A stretch of 51,690 bases of DNA from NCBI GenBank assembly GCA_022826755.1, contig JAJDUG010000065.1, positions 1-51,690 of the forward strand, written 5' to 3'. The notes below the pieces were generated by a model. It saw nothing but the letters and a program-made list of their open reading frames with translations. It was not told the DNA's origin and did not search any database. Numbering within the stretch: position 1 is the stretch's first letter; every line of letters begins with the position of its first letter. The DNA comes from Acidobacteriota bacterium. Its GTDB lineage: Bacteria; Acidobacteriota; Terriglobia; Versatilivoradales; Versatilivoraceae. This document shows positions 31,354 through 40,985 of this stretch, piece by piece. A program made the translations under genes and the position numbers.

Positions 31354-33945
31354 CTATCTGAATGCGGAACCGAAGGAATAGCTGAGGCGAGCGTAGAAGT
31401 AGGCGCCGTTGAATCCGAAGGGAGAGCTCTCGCTGTACCGTTCGCCGACGTTCAGCGCTATAGGGTTTTCATCCGGGTAGGTGTTGAAGACGTTCCGGCC
31501 GCCGATTGCGAGGGTGATGTCCCGTTTGAGGGAGTAGGCCACCTCCAGGTCCAGCAGGTGCTTGCCCCTGGAGGTGTGTGCGTTGTCGAAGTCGAACCAA
31601 CTGCCGTAGTAGCTGAACCTGCCTAGAAGCCGCAGTCTTTCCTCCCGTGCCTTGTGTTTGACGGTAAGGCTGTGCCGGGTTTCCGGAAGCCCTTCCTGCA
31701 GCGAACGAAGCCGACTTTGGCTGAGGGTGTCGGAATTGAAGTCCGTCACCTTCGTATCCGTGTGGTTGAGCAGGAAGCTGAAATCGGTGTGCCCGCCCAG
31801 TTGCGGAGGCGACCAGGTTGCGATCACATCGAGTCCTGCGGTCCTGGTTGCGAAGTCGTTGGTGAAAAAGCGGAAGTTCTGCAGGTTGGAGGCGCTGGTG
31901 ACTCCTTCGGCGACCAGGTCGTCAACCTCCTCCGGCCTCAGACTGTAGAGCTGAGTCAGGGTCAGGCGATCCTCCACGTCGATGCGGAAAAGATCCGCGG
32001 TCAGTGTGAACGGTCCCCGCTCCAGGATTCCGCCCAAGGCGAAATTCCGCGACCTCTCCGGTTGCAGAGGGTTGCCGCCTCTCAGCCTGGCGACCGCGGA
32101 GGTTGACGGAATGGTTCCGTTGTTGACCAGGTCCATGAGCGCAAGATCGAATTGGGTCGATACGTTGAATGCGTTCGACTGTCCTGGTGTGGGAGCGCGG
32201 AAGCCGGTGCTCAGACTGCTCCGCAGGGAGAAAGACTCGACCAGGCGGAGACGAGCCGAGACCTTGCCGTTCAAGGTGCCGCCAAAACCCTGGAAATCCT
32301 CAAAGCGCAGCGCGCCTCCGGCGGTCCAGGCATCGTCATCTCCCTGAAACTCGACGTCTCCGTACACCGCGTAGTTGGATCGGTTCCATTTGCCGGCCGC
32401 AATTTCGCTGAAACCGGGAAAACCGTTGGAGGCAGCGCTGAATCCCTGCGGAGCCAGCGGGCCGATCCGGAACGACTCAAGCTGGCCCATACCGATCTCG
32501 AACTGTTCGTTGCGCCATTCGAAACCGCCGGCCAGGTTGGTCTTGCGGTTCAGCGGGTACGAAAGGTCGAGGTTGAAATTCAGTTCCCTTTGGGTGTACT
32601 TGCCGGGGTTGAAATCGGTAGGCGAGTCGGGTCCGAGCGAGGCATTCACCGTGTGGAAGATGAAGAAGTCTGCCGCGTTGCTGCCGGCGCTCAGGCTGAC
32701 GTCCCAGTTGATGGCGTTCCCGGTCTGCCCGCGGAACCCGCCCACCAGCGAGGCATCCAGCGTCTCACCACCGAATTGGGGGGTGAAACCGCCGGGAAAG
32801 CGTTCCTGGAAAGAGAAGCAGTCGGGGTCTTCCAAGACCCTTTTCAGCGCCGCCGGATCCGGCACGTGGTCTACAACGCGAACCTCGGGGCAGCCGGCAG
32901 AGCCGTCGAGCACGCCGTCCTTGGCGTCCAGCAGGTCGCCGATGAGGAGTGTCCGGCCCCTGTCGGCGCTGAAGACGCCGGCGCGGGTATTGGGGTTGCG
33001 GAAGAAAAAGCCGCCGGTAACTTTCTTCTAGGCATAGTTGGCATGGCCGTAGAACTGGGTGCTTCCGAACACGTTCCCGAAATTGGCCCACAGCTTGACA
33101 TCGTCATCGATGTCGGGTGATCCCCAGATCTGGGCCGGGTGGCGAACGTTGGTGTTTCCCCGGGAAATCAGGGCCGTGGCATCGGCCCGCTGCACACTGC
33201 GGTCGGTCGGCTTGCTGGTGGTGAACTCACCGCTGAGATTGAGGAAGCCGAATTGACCCCAGGGCAGACCCAGGTTGCCGGCGGCGCTCCAGCTCTCTCC
33301 GTCACCGGCGGTGTAGGCTCCGGTTCGTAACTCGACAGTGCCGCCTTGGCGGGCATCCTTGAGTTGGAAGTTCATCACACCCGCAATGGCATCCGAACCG
33401 TACTGGGCGGAAGCACCGTCACGCAGCACCTCGACCTGGCGTAGAGCAATGGCGGGAATCACCGAAAGGTCAGGACCTTGGGCGCCGGTAGCAGGGCCGC
33501 CACCGCCCCAGTGGATGACCGCCGCGCGGTGGCGCCGTTTGCCATTGACCAGCACCAGGGTGTGGTCCGGGGCGAGGTTGCGCAGGCTGAGCGGTCGCAC
33601 GATGGTGGAGGCGTCGCTGATGGGCTGGGTGTTGACGTTGTAGGACGGCGCCAGCGTGCGAAGCAGGTTGCTCAAGTCGGTATCGCCCTGGCTGCTGAAG
33701 TCCTGGGAGCTCATCACGTCCACCGGCACCATTGACCTGGTGACTGAACGCGGCTTGGCGCGACTGCCGATGACGACAATCTCTTCGGTGATGACTTCAA
33801 GAAGCTCGGACTCTTTTTCCTGTTTCCCCGATTGAGCCTGGTCTTCCCGGCTGTCAGTCTGCTGAGCAAGCGCCTGGAGCGCCACCACCTGCAGCAAGAG
33901 CGCGGTCAGCCTCGACAAGCGGTAGAGAGGGTTGGGTTTCAGCAT
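31354..33945 (-). pseudogene. TonB-dependent receptor interrupted by one in-frame TAG
   Basis: Reading from 33945, a signal peptide (LTALLLQVVALQALAQ) and a complete plug (VVIGSRAKPRSVTRSMVPVD, VLVNGKRRHRAAVIH, VEVLRDGASAQYGSDAIAGVMNF) lead into barrel strands, up to FYGHANYA and a TAG at 33030-33028. In the same frame the barrel continues without a gap (KKVTGGFFFRNPNTRAGVFS) to a C-terminal Phe-containing end (RLSYSFGSAFR). The total would be about 863 residues, normal for this family. TAG most simply derives from a GAG Glu codon. At least six neighbouring genes use TAG as a real stop (for example at 7808, 17405 and 31335), so recoding is unlikely. Nonsense mutation, sequencing error or readthrough remain. 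The cargo is unknown. Confidence 0.85.
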
Positions 33946-34123
33946 GTCTTGGTGGTTCCGGTCCCGGAAGCATAGAGAGTATCCACTATTTCAAAGAGCC
34001 CTTTGCAAAATTCTTCGGTAAGCGGGATTTGTAGGCGGGAAGGGTTGTGATCCCCGGGAGGTGGCGTTTGCCCCCCCAATCCGCCCAACGTCGTTCAAAA
34101 GCTCAAGTTGTGCCAGCTCCCCC

Positions 34124-34406
34124 CCCCCCGTGAGGGGGAGTCGACAAGGGCGAAGCCCCCCGGGATTGGTAAGGCCGAATGAAAGGCAAGGCCCCGCTAC
34201 CGATCGATCCAAGTGGCGGAGATGGCCAAGGCCGTGCCGGGAAAATGGTGCGGGCGGGACGCCCGCGTTCCCGGGTGGGCATCAACCACACAACAATGCG
34301 GGAACATGATTTACGTCACGCCCAGGAATGGGGCAAGGGGCTGTTTGCAAACCTCAGAATCACTCCCCCCGTGAGGGGGAGTCGACAAGGGCGAAGCCCC
34401 CCCGGG
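34124..34406 (+). repeat. Direct repeat pair of 41/42 bp
   Basis: Copies at 34124-34164 and 34365-34406 share GTGAGGGGGAGTCGACAAGG, then GCGAAG, a C-run and GGG, preceded by a C-run. They differ by one C. The second copy runs directly into palindromic element E. The 200 bp between them hold element D. Confidence 0.85.
34250..34275 (+). repeat. Dispersed palindromic element, copy D
   Basis: The forward family core, with GTTCCCGGG after the palindrome. Its left flank (GTGGCGGAGATGG, then AAGGCCGTGCC) is shared with the reverse complement of the copy B flank. This defines a longer related unit. Confidence 0.85.
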
Positions 34407-34426
34407 AACGCGGGCGTCCCGCCCGC
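34401..34426 (-). repeat. Dispersed palindromic element, copy E
   Basis: The reverse-orientation core, 125 bp from copy D and forming an inverted pair with it. The right flank resembles the flank of copy C in reverse complement (GAGCGG...AACGGAA next to ATGCGGGC). Confidence 0.85.
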
Positions 34427-34595
34427 ATGCTATTCCGTTGCGTACCGCTCAGTCTCCCTTCTTCACTCTCCACTTGCACTTGTCTTGCGGCCCCGGGTGG
34501 TTCCAACTCGTTGCTTTCCCTATCGAACTGCAATAGCATGACCCCGCCTACAGGTCGCACCCGAAAGATAACTCCCCCGATTGCCGAATCCACCG

Positions 34596-35954
34596 ATGAA
34601 GAATCCTCGCCCGGTCCCAAGCTCCCGTTGGTTGACCTCCATCGGCGGGGTTGGATTGCGGCTATGCTCGGGTTCGGTCCAGTTTGCCGGTTGGTGCGCA
34701 GTCCTTGTCTTGAGCTCGGGCCTGTCGATCTCTGCCGCGGATCCCCTGGATTGGCCTCAGTGGCGGGGTCCCGGCCGCGCCGGGGTGTGGTCCTCGGTCC
34801 AACTGCCGCAGCGGCTCGGCCCGGGTGCGGTCGAGAAGCTCTGGAGCAGCAAGGTCGGCGGCGGGTTTTCGGGCGTGGTGGTTGCCGGGGATCGGGTGCT
34901 GACCATGGACCGGGTCGGGTCCGGGGAAGAGGAACGGGTGCTCTGCCTGAACCGGAAGGACGGCTCCCTCCTTTGGACCCACAGCTATCCGGCGCCCTAC
35001 GGGGACCTGGATTGGGGCAAGGGTCCCCGGGCCACCCCCGCGGTCGAGGGCGGGGAGGTCTTTACCCTGGGAGCCGTCGGCAGGGTCGCCTGCCTCCGCC
35101 TCTCGGACGGCAAGCCGCGCTGGAGCCTGGATCTACAGAAACGCTTCGGCGGGAAACAACCGACCTGGGGGCACTCCGCCTCGCCCCTGGTCGTTGGAGA
35201 CCTGGTCTACCTGCAGGCCGGAGGGCAGCGCGGCGCCAGCGTGGTGGCCCTGGACCGGCAGACAGGCAGGGAACGCTGGCGCGCCCTGCAGGACCGTCCC
35301 GGATACTCCTCGCCTGTCATGGCCAAGGTTGGATCAACCAGGCAGTTGCTGGTGTGGACGGCCGATCGGCTGGTGGCTCTCGACCCGCGGACAGGAGAGG
35401 AAATCTGGGGGGTGCCCTTCCGAACCAGCAGCTACGACGTGGCCATCATTTCACCGGTGTTCGACGGCAGCCGGTTGTTCGTCTCGGGTTACTGGGACGG
35501 CGCCCTGGCCTGTGGCTTGCAGCACGGGCAGGGTCCGGTGGAGCTGTGGCGGTCACGCAGGTTGAGCTGCCTGATGTCCACGCCGCTCTGGTCAGGAGAC
35601 CACCTCTACGTCCTGGACAAGCGGGACGGCCTGCAGTGCATCCACTGGCCCAGCGGGCGGGTGGTCTGGTCCGACCAGCACCGTCTCACCCCCAGGGGAA
35701 GGAACCCTCACGCGGCCCTGGTATGGGCGGGGAAAGACCATTCCGGCACAGAGGCCGGGGGATCAGCCATGGCCGTCAACGCCGTGGGTGAGCTGGTCCT
35801 GCTGAACCTGACCCCCGAGAGGTTCGAAGACCGGGGGCGGGTGAAGATCATCGAAGCGGGCGACGTGCCTCTTTGGGCCCACCCGGCCTTTTCGGGCCAG
35901 GAGGTTTACGTTCGCAGCCAAAAGGAGCTGGTCAGTGTCCGAATATCGCCCTGA
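34596..35954 (+). CDS. Exported PQQ-like beta-propeller repeat protein
   Basis: About 452 residues from the ATG at 34596. A signal segment (VQFAGWCAVLVLSSGLSISAA, about residues 29-49) precedes DWPQWRGPGRAGV, the usual opening of this family. Propeller blades of the PQQ/quinoprotein-like type follow: CLNRKDGSLLWTHSY, CLRLSDGKPRWSLDL, ALDRQTGRERWRALQ and ALDPRTGEEIWGVPF. It lacks a PQQ-dehydrogenase catalytic domain and a haem motif, so it is probably a binding or scaffold propeller, not an enzyme. This type commonly accompanies PSD1/DUF1501 genes in Planctomycetes and Acidobacteria. It is the first gene of a plus-strand run with the PSD1 (129 bp later) and DUF1501 genes. No clear ribosome site is seen. 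Confidence 0.82.
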   Translation: MKNPRPVPSSRWLTSIGGVGLRLCSGSVQFAGWCAVLVLSSGLSISAADPLDWPQWRGPGRAGVWSSVQLPQRLGPGAVEKLWSSKVGGGFSGVVVAGDRVLTMDRVGSGEEERVLCLNRKDGSLLWTHSYPAPYGDLDWGKGPRATPAVEGGEVFTLGAVGRVACLRLSDGKPRWSLDLQKRFGGKQPTWGHSASPLVVGDLVYLQAGGQRGASVVALDRQTGRERWRALQDRPGYSSPVMAKVGSTRQLLVWTADRLVALDPRTGEEIWGVPFRTSSYDVAIISPVFDGSRLFVSGYWDGALACGLQHGQGPVELWRSRRLSCLMSTPLWSGDHLYVLDKRDGLQCIHWPSGRVVWSDQHRLTPRGRNPHAALVWAGKDHSGTEAGGSAMAVNAVGELVLLNLTPERFEDRGRVKIIEAGDVPLWAHPAFSGQEVYVRSQKELVSVRISP

Positions 35955-36083
35955 CGGGTGGGGGACGCTATGCCAACCGCAGTTGCACCGCTCTCCCCAC
36001 GACCGCCACACATCGGGAAGGAAGCCTGCTTTGGTATAGAATACCTGGTGTCGCAATCGACCCCATCAATCCCGGGAATCGCC

Positions 36084-39000
36084 ATGTCATTTCGTTTTCT
36101 GCCGCTTTCGGTCCTGATGGTCGCCTGCGCGGTCAATGCATCCGGGCAGGTATCGGAATCCGCACGGATCGAGTTCTTCGAGAAACAGATCCGGCCCCTG
36201 CTGGTGGAGCATTGCCAGGTGTGCCACGGACCCAGGCTGCAGCAGGGAGGCCTGCGCCTGGATTCGGCCGAGTTTTTGCGTCAGGGGGGCCAGTCGGGTC
36301 CGGCGGTGGTGCCGGGTGAAGCGGAGAAGAGCCGCCTGATTCAGCTTGTGAGGGGTTCCGGGGACCTGCAGATGCCTCCCACCGGACCCCTGTCGGAGAG
36401 TCAGGTCTCTGCCCTGGAGCAGTGGGTTCGAGACGGCGCCGCTTGGCCACAACCCCGGGCGGTCCGCAAGCAGACAACGGAGCGGCAGAGCGGCGTGGTT
36501 GCCCGGTCCCCCGCCGACGGGGAGTTGGCGGCCGGGCTGCAGGCCTGGCTGAAGGCCGACGCCATCCAGCTCAAGGAGGACGAGACCCTCAAGACCTGGG
36601 AGGACGCCGGCGGACGCGGCAACCATTGGAAGGTTTCCCCGGTGGAGGGACACGGGGGCGGGGCCGCGGCGCCGGAATGGATTGCCGAAAGCCGGGTGCA
36701 CGGCAAGCCGGCCCTGAGGTTCGACGGGAGGAATCGCCTGGAGGGTCCCGACAGCATTCTCTCCAAGGGGGCGGAAACTTCCGGGACCGTGTTTGCGGTG
36801 GCCCGCTTTGAATCGCAAGACAGGAGTAATGGGGCGGAAGGGAGCGGTGCCGCGCCGGGTGGCAAGCGCCCCTGGATCATCGCCATGACCCTCGAGCCCG
36901 GGGCAGAGGACGGCGCCACCCGCTATTTCCTCAACGGACGCCATTCGGAGGGTTTCCCGGCGGTCCAATCCCTGCTGAACCAGGTTGCCTCAGGCGGGAT
37001 CTCCTTTCGTGGAGACCTGGCGGAAGTGATCCTCTACGACACCGCCCGAACCGAAGCCGAGCGACGGTCGGTGGAGGCCTACCTGGGGGGCAAATACGAC
37101 ATCCTGCTCCCCTGGAACCCGCGGGAGACCGCTGCCGAGTTCACCGAGGAAGAGAAGTCCTTTTGGGCCTTCCAGCCAGTGACTCCCAGGGAGACTCCGG
37201 CAGTAGGCGACCGGACGTGGCCCCGCACCTGGCTGGACCGATTCATCCTTGCCGGCCTGGAGGCCAAGGGCCTGCGGCCGGCTCCCGCCGCGGACCGCCG
37301 CACGCTGATTCGCCGGCTCTACTTCAACCTGCTGGGTCTGCCCCCGGAACCCGCTGAGGTCGAAGCCTTTGTCAACGACCCCTCGCCCCAGGCCTATGCG
37401 AACCTGGTGGAGCGCCTGCTGGACTCGCCCCACTACGGCGAGCGCTGGGCCCGTCACTGGCTGGACGTGGTCCGCTATGCCGACACCACCGCCCATGACG
37501 GCAACTACATCATGCGCTACGCCTACCGCTACCGCGATTACGTGGTGCGGGCCTTCAACCGGGACAAGCCCTACGATCGGTTCATCCTGGAACAAATTGC
37601 CGGGGACCTCCTCTCGGGAGACGCCGACTGGCGGGCCTTCCGGGACCGGACGGTGGCCACCGGGTTCCTGGTGCTGGGTCCCAAGGCGCTGGCGGAGCAG
37701 GACAAGAAGAAGTTCCTGTTTGACGTGGCCGACGAGCAGATCGACGTTACGGGGCGCACCTTCCTGGGCCTGACCCTGGCCTGCAGCCGCTGCCACGACC
37801 ACAAGTTCGATCCCATTCCCACCGCCGACTACTACTCCCTGGCCGCCATCTTCAAGGGTACCCGGACCATGGCCGACCTGGAGTTCGCCTCCAAGTGGCA
37901 GGAATGGTCCCTGGCGAGCGAGCTGCGCAAGCGCTACCCGGACCGGTTTCCCGCTCCCGTACCCAGCCTGGCTCCCTTGGGCGAGGCCAGCCAGTCCAGC
38001 ACCAGGTGCCAGGCCACGGCCGACAAGGCGATCGACGGGGTCTTCAACAACCGCCAGGAGACCGGCGAGGGCGACGCCAGCCCCTGGTGGGAGGTGAAGC
38101 TGGCCGAAAGCGGTCCCATCGGCATGGTGGTCCTGTGGAATCGGGTGGATGCCGAATTCAAGCGCCTCTCCAACTTCCGGGTCTCGGTGCTGACCGATGA
38201 GCGGCAGGAAGTGTGGAATCGGGTGTATTTCCCGGAGGGTCCGGATGCCGAGGAGTTCCCGACCCCGGCCGAGGGATTTCGCATTTGCCCGCCTCGGGGA
38301 ACCGCCGGCCGGATCGTGCGGGTGGAACTGCTGGGGCCTCGGGAAGATGAGACCTCCTATCTGCATATGGCGGAAGTGGAGGTGTTTGCCGGCGGGGACT
38401 GCTCCAGGCCGCCGCCGGATCCGCTGACGGTGATGGCGGTCAAGGACGGGGGTCCGGCTCCCATGCGGATCCTGGTCCGCGGAAACCACCACAATCCTGG
38501 CAAGCTGGTCCCCCGTCGTTTTCTGCAGATCCTGGATCGGGGCACAAACGGGATCGTCGACAGCGACCAGAGCGGACGCCTGGAGCTGGCCCGCTTCATT
38601 GCCAGCCCCGACAACCCCCTGACGGCGCGGGTGATGGTCAACCGGATCTGGCAGTGGCACTTCGGGACCGGCCTGGTGGCCAGCAGCGACAACTTCGGGA
38701 CCCTGGGGGACCGGCCGTCCCACCCGGAGCTGCTGGATCGATTGGCGGCCTATTTCGTGGAGTCGGGATGGTCCGTCAAGCAGTTGCACCGGCTGATCCT
38801 GAACTCCAGCGCCTACCGGATGCAAAGCGGCATTTCCAACCCCGCTGCCGAGGTTGCGGATGCCGGCAACCGCTTGCTCTGGAGGTTCCCGCGCCGCCGA
38901 CTGGAGGCGGAAGCGCTGCGAGATGCCATCCTGGCCCTCAGCGGGCGGCTGGACCGGACCATGGGCGGGTCCATCTTCGACTACAAGGGCAAGTCCGCGG

Positions 39001-39482
39001 TGGACGACTATTACCGCGGCCTGTTCTCTGCCGGGAAGGGGGGCTACGGCTTCGACGCCTACCGCAGCGGGCGTCGCAGCCTCTACCTGCCGGTGGTGCG
39101 AAATCAGCTCTTCCCCATGTTCCAGCTCTTCGACTTTGCCGATTCCAACGCCGTCACCAGCCGGCGCGGCGACTCCACCGTGGCCCCCCAGGCCCTGTTC
39201 CTGATGAACAGTCCCTTCGTCATGGAGCAGGCTCGCCATTTCGCCGAGGACCTGCTCTCCCGGGAGGGCGCCGATGACAGAGAGCGGGTGGAACTGGCCC
39301 ATCGCAAGGTTCTGGCGCGGCCTCCCTCCGACCGGGAGACCGAGCAGGCGCTGGCCTACCTGGCAGCCTACCCCCGGGCAGAGGGGACGGCGCAGGAGGA
39401 GAATGCGGAGGCCCGGCAGGAGGCTTGGGCCAGTTATTGTCAACTACTGTTCGGCCTCAATGAATTCATGTATATTGAGTGA
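36084..39482 (+). CDS. PSD1-type (DUF1549/DUF1553) c-type cytochrome protein with LamG-like and F5/8C-like domains
   Basis: About 1132 residues. After a signal peptide (LSVLMVACAVNASGQ) comes a cytochrome-c-like PSCyt1 region with haem motif CQVCH (Cys44) and MPPTGPLS. A LamG/concanavalin-like domain follows (about 147-336, GLQAWLKADAIQL...LRFDGRNRLEG), then DUF1549 (about 380-620) with CSRCHDHKFDP (Cys567). Next is an F5/8-type-C-like carbohydrate-binding segment (about 637-770, ATADKAIDGVFNN...WWEVKLAESGPIG). DUF1553 closes it (about 816-1110, NPLTARVMVNRIWQWHFGTGLV). The function of the family is not settled; the insertions suggest glycan contact. The ATG at 36084 places the signal peptide first. 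Its stop overlaps a GTG that is in frame with the next gene. A second, shorter PSD1 gene lies at 44275-47112. Confidence 0.9.
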   Translation: MSFRFLPLSVLMVACAVNASGQVSESARIEFFEKQIRPLLVEHCQVCHGPRLQQGGLRLDSAEFLRQGGQSGPAVVPGEAEKSRLIQLVRGSGDLQMPPTGPLSESQVSALEQWVRDGAAWPQPRAVRKQTTERQSGVVARSPADGELAAGLQAWLKADAIQLKEDETLKTWEDAGGRGNHWKVSPVEGHGGGAAAPEWIAESRVHGKPALRFDGRNRLEGPDSILSKGAETSGTVFAVARFESQDRSNGAEGSGAAPGGKRPWIIAMTLEPGAEDGATRYFLNGRHSEGFPAVQSLLNQVASGGISFRGDLAEVILYDTARTEAERRSVEAYLGGKYDILLPWNPRETAAEFTEEEKSFWAFQPVTPRETPAVGDRTWPRTWLDRFILAGLEAKGLRPAPAADRRTLIRRLYFNLLGLPPEPAEVEAFVNDPSPQAYANLVERLLDSPHYGERWARHWLDVVRYADTTAHDGNYIMRYAYRYRDYVVRAFNRDKPYDRFILEQIAGDLLSGDADWRAFRDRTVATGFLVLGPKALAEQDKKKFLFDVADEQIDVTGRTFLGLTLACSRCHDHKFDPIPTADYYSLAAIFKGTRTMADLEFASKWQEWSLASELRKRYPDRFPAPVPSLAPLGEASQSSTRCQATADKAIDGVFNNRQETGEGDASPWWEVKLAESGPIGMVVLWNRVDAEFKRLSNFRVSVLTDERQEVWNRVYFPEGPDAEEFPTPAEGFRICPPRGTAGRIVRVELLGPREDETSYLHMAEVEVFAGGDCSRPPPDPLTVMAVKDGGPAPMRILVRGNHHNPGKLVPRRFLQILDRGTNGIVDSDQSGRLELARFIASPDNPLTARVMVNRIWQWHFGTGLVASSDNFGTLGDRPSHPELLDRLAAYFVESGWSVKQLHRLILNSSAYRMQSGISNPAAEVADAGNRLLWRFPRRRLEAEALRDAILALSGRLDRTMGGSIFDYKGKSAVDDYYRGLFSAGKGGYGFDAYRSGRRSLYLPVVRNQLFPMFQLFDFADSNAVTSRRGDSTVAPQALFLMNSPFVMEQARHFAEDLLSREGADDRERVELAHRKVLARPPSDRETEQALAYLAAYPRAEGTAQEENAEARQEAWASYCQLLFGLNEFMYIE

Positions 39483-39514
39483 GAGCGGAGCGTATCCTTT
39501 CCGAGATTACCGGC

Positions 39515-40966
39515 ATGAATGACTCTTCGGCAGCGCACCCGGCTTTCCTTCCCGGACCGGTTTCCCGGCGCCATCTCCTGCGCCAGGCCGCCTGCGGATT
39601 CGGCTACCTGGCCTTCGCCGGACTGTCCTCGCTGGAAGCCCGGGCCGCGCGGGCGCCGTCCAGGGATCTCAATCCCCTCAGGCCCAAGTCGACCCATTTC
39701 CGGCCCAGGGCCAAGCGGGTCATCTTCCTCTTCCTGCACGGTGGCGTCTCCCACATCGACACTTTCGATCCCAAGCCCATGCTGACCCGGATGCATGGCA
39801 AGCCCTTGCCCTTCCCCAAGCCGGAGGTCACCTTTGCCGAGACGGGGAACCTGTTGAAGTCTCCCTGGGAATTCCGGCAGTACGGGGAATGCGGCCAACC
39901 GGTGAGCGAGCTCTTTCCCCATATCGGCACCTGTGTGGATGACCTCTGCATGATCCATTCCATGGTGGGAGACTTTGTCTCCCACGGGGGCGCCGCCCTG
40001 CAGCTCCACACCGGGGACGGGATCCTGATCCGGCCGAGCATGGGGTCCTGGATCCTCTACGGCCTGGGAACCGACAACCACAACCTCCCCGGGTTCATCA
40101 ATATCTCCCCTCCCTACATCCATGGCGGGGGCCAGAACTTCGGATCGGCCTTTCTGCCCGCGGTCTACCAGGGAACGGGGATCGGCGATGGCGCCACCCA
40201 GTTCGTCGAGGGTGAGATACCCAACCTGAAGGGCGAGGGAAGGGATCTGGCGGTGCAACGCAGGCAACTCGACCTGATGGGAGCCTGGAACCGGCGGCAC
40301 TTGGGATCGACCGCCTACGACGCCCGTCTGGAAGCCCGCATCCAGGCCTTCGAGCTGGCCTTCCGCATGCAGCGCCATGCGCCCGAAGCCCTGGATTTCT
40401 CCAAAGAGTCCAAGAACACCCTGGATCTCTACGGCATCGGTGAGGAACCCACCGACGAGTATGGGCGCCAGTGCCTGCTGGCCCGTCGGCTGGCCGAGAG
40501 GGGAGTGCGTTTCGTGCAGGTTTCCCACAGCTACCCCAGAAACTACTGGGATCAGCATTCCAAGTTGCGCGAGGGCCACGAAAGGAACGCCCGCAAGGTC
40601 GACAAGCCCATCTCCGGACTGCTCAAGGACCTCAAGGGCCGGGGATTGCTGGAGGACACCCTGGTCATCTTCGGCACCGAGTTCGGGCGATCACCGGCCG
40701 TGCAAGGGGATGACGGGCGCGACCACAACCCCACCGGGTTCACCATCTGGATGGCGGGCGGCGGGATCAAGCCCGGGATCCGCTACGGCGCCACCGACGA
40801 GTTCGGCTGGTATGCCGTGGAAAACAAGATGACCTTCAACGATTTTCACGCCACCGTGCTCCACCTGATGGGCCTGGACCACACCAGGCTCACCTATCGC
40901 CACGCCGGACGCGACTTCCGCCTGACGGATGTCGCCGGCGAGGTGCCGCAGGAAATTCTTCTGTAA
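39515..40966 (+). CDS. DUF1501 Tat-exported protein (partner of the 36-kb PSD1 gene)
   Basis: About 483 residues. A twin-arginine signal (SRRHLLRQAACGFGYLAFAG) precedes the DUF1501 fold, related to the alkaline phosphatase/sulfatase superfamily: KRVIFLFLHGGVSHIDTFDPKP (about 62-83), the repeated HxGD-like segments SHGGAALQLHTGDG, VIFGTEFGRSPAVQGDDGRDHNP and a C-terminal FNDFHATVLHLMGLDH. Metal-binding Asp and His residues are present in these motifs, but the reaction is unknown. The ATG at 39515 is preferred for the signal. An in-frame GTG at 39479 overlaps the PSD1 stop (GTGA) and could allow coupling. It ends 19 bp from the convergent minus-strand operon. Confidence 0.9.
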   Translation: MNDSSAAHPAFLPGPVSRRHLLRQAACGFGYLAFAGLSSLEARAARAPSRDLNPLRPKSTHFRPRAKRVIFLFLHGGVSHIDTFDPKPMLTRMHGKPLPFPKPEVTFAETGNLLKSPWEFRQYGECGQPVSELFPHIGTCVDDLCMIHSMVGDFVSHGGAALQLHTGDGILIRPSMGSWILYGLGTDNHNLPGFINISPPYIHGGGQNFGSAFLPAVYQGTGIGDGATQFVEGEIPNLKGEGRDLAVQRRQLDLMGAWNRRHLGSTAYDARLEARIQAFELAFRMQRHAPEALDFSKESKNTLDLYGIGEEPTDEYGRQCLLARRLAERGVRFVQVSHSYPRNYWDQHSKLREGHERNARKVDKPISGLLKDLKGRGLLEDTLVIFGTEFGRSPAVQGDDGRDHNPTGFTIWMAGGGIKPGIRYGATDEFGWYAVENKMTFNDFHATVLHLMGLDHTRLTYRHAGRDFRLTDVAGEVPQEILL

Positions 40967-40985
40967 CCGGCAGGAATTCTTACAG

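Larger units (their letters stand above)
33946..34595. other. Repeat-rich gene-free region
   Basis: No gene is supported over 650 bp. It contains an 18-bp motif GAGCCCTTTGCAAAATTC (33996-34013) that recurs with two changes at 51551. It also has two copies of a 41-bp direct repeat (34124-34164 and 34365-34406) and elements D and E of the palindrome family. This is the densest repeat cluster of the window and sits upstream of the broken receptor. Confidence 0.75.

Noticed and set aside
33028-33030. Stop-codon recoding (TAG as sense codon)
   Set aside because: Several intact neighbours end at TAG (for example 7808-7810, 17405-17407, 29951-29953 and 31335-31337), so TAG works as a stop in this genome.
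36990-39443. 817-residue minus-strand frame opposite the 36-kb PSD1 gene
   Set aside because: No recognisable motif. The plus strand encodes the DUF1549/DUF1553 protein throughout.
40961-40985. CTGTAA/TTACAG pair between convergent operons as bidirectional terminator
   Set aside because: Only a 6-bp AT-containing stem that includes the stop codon; too weak to call.
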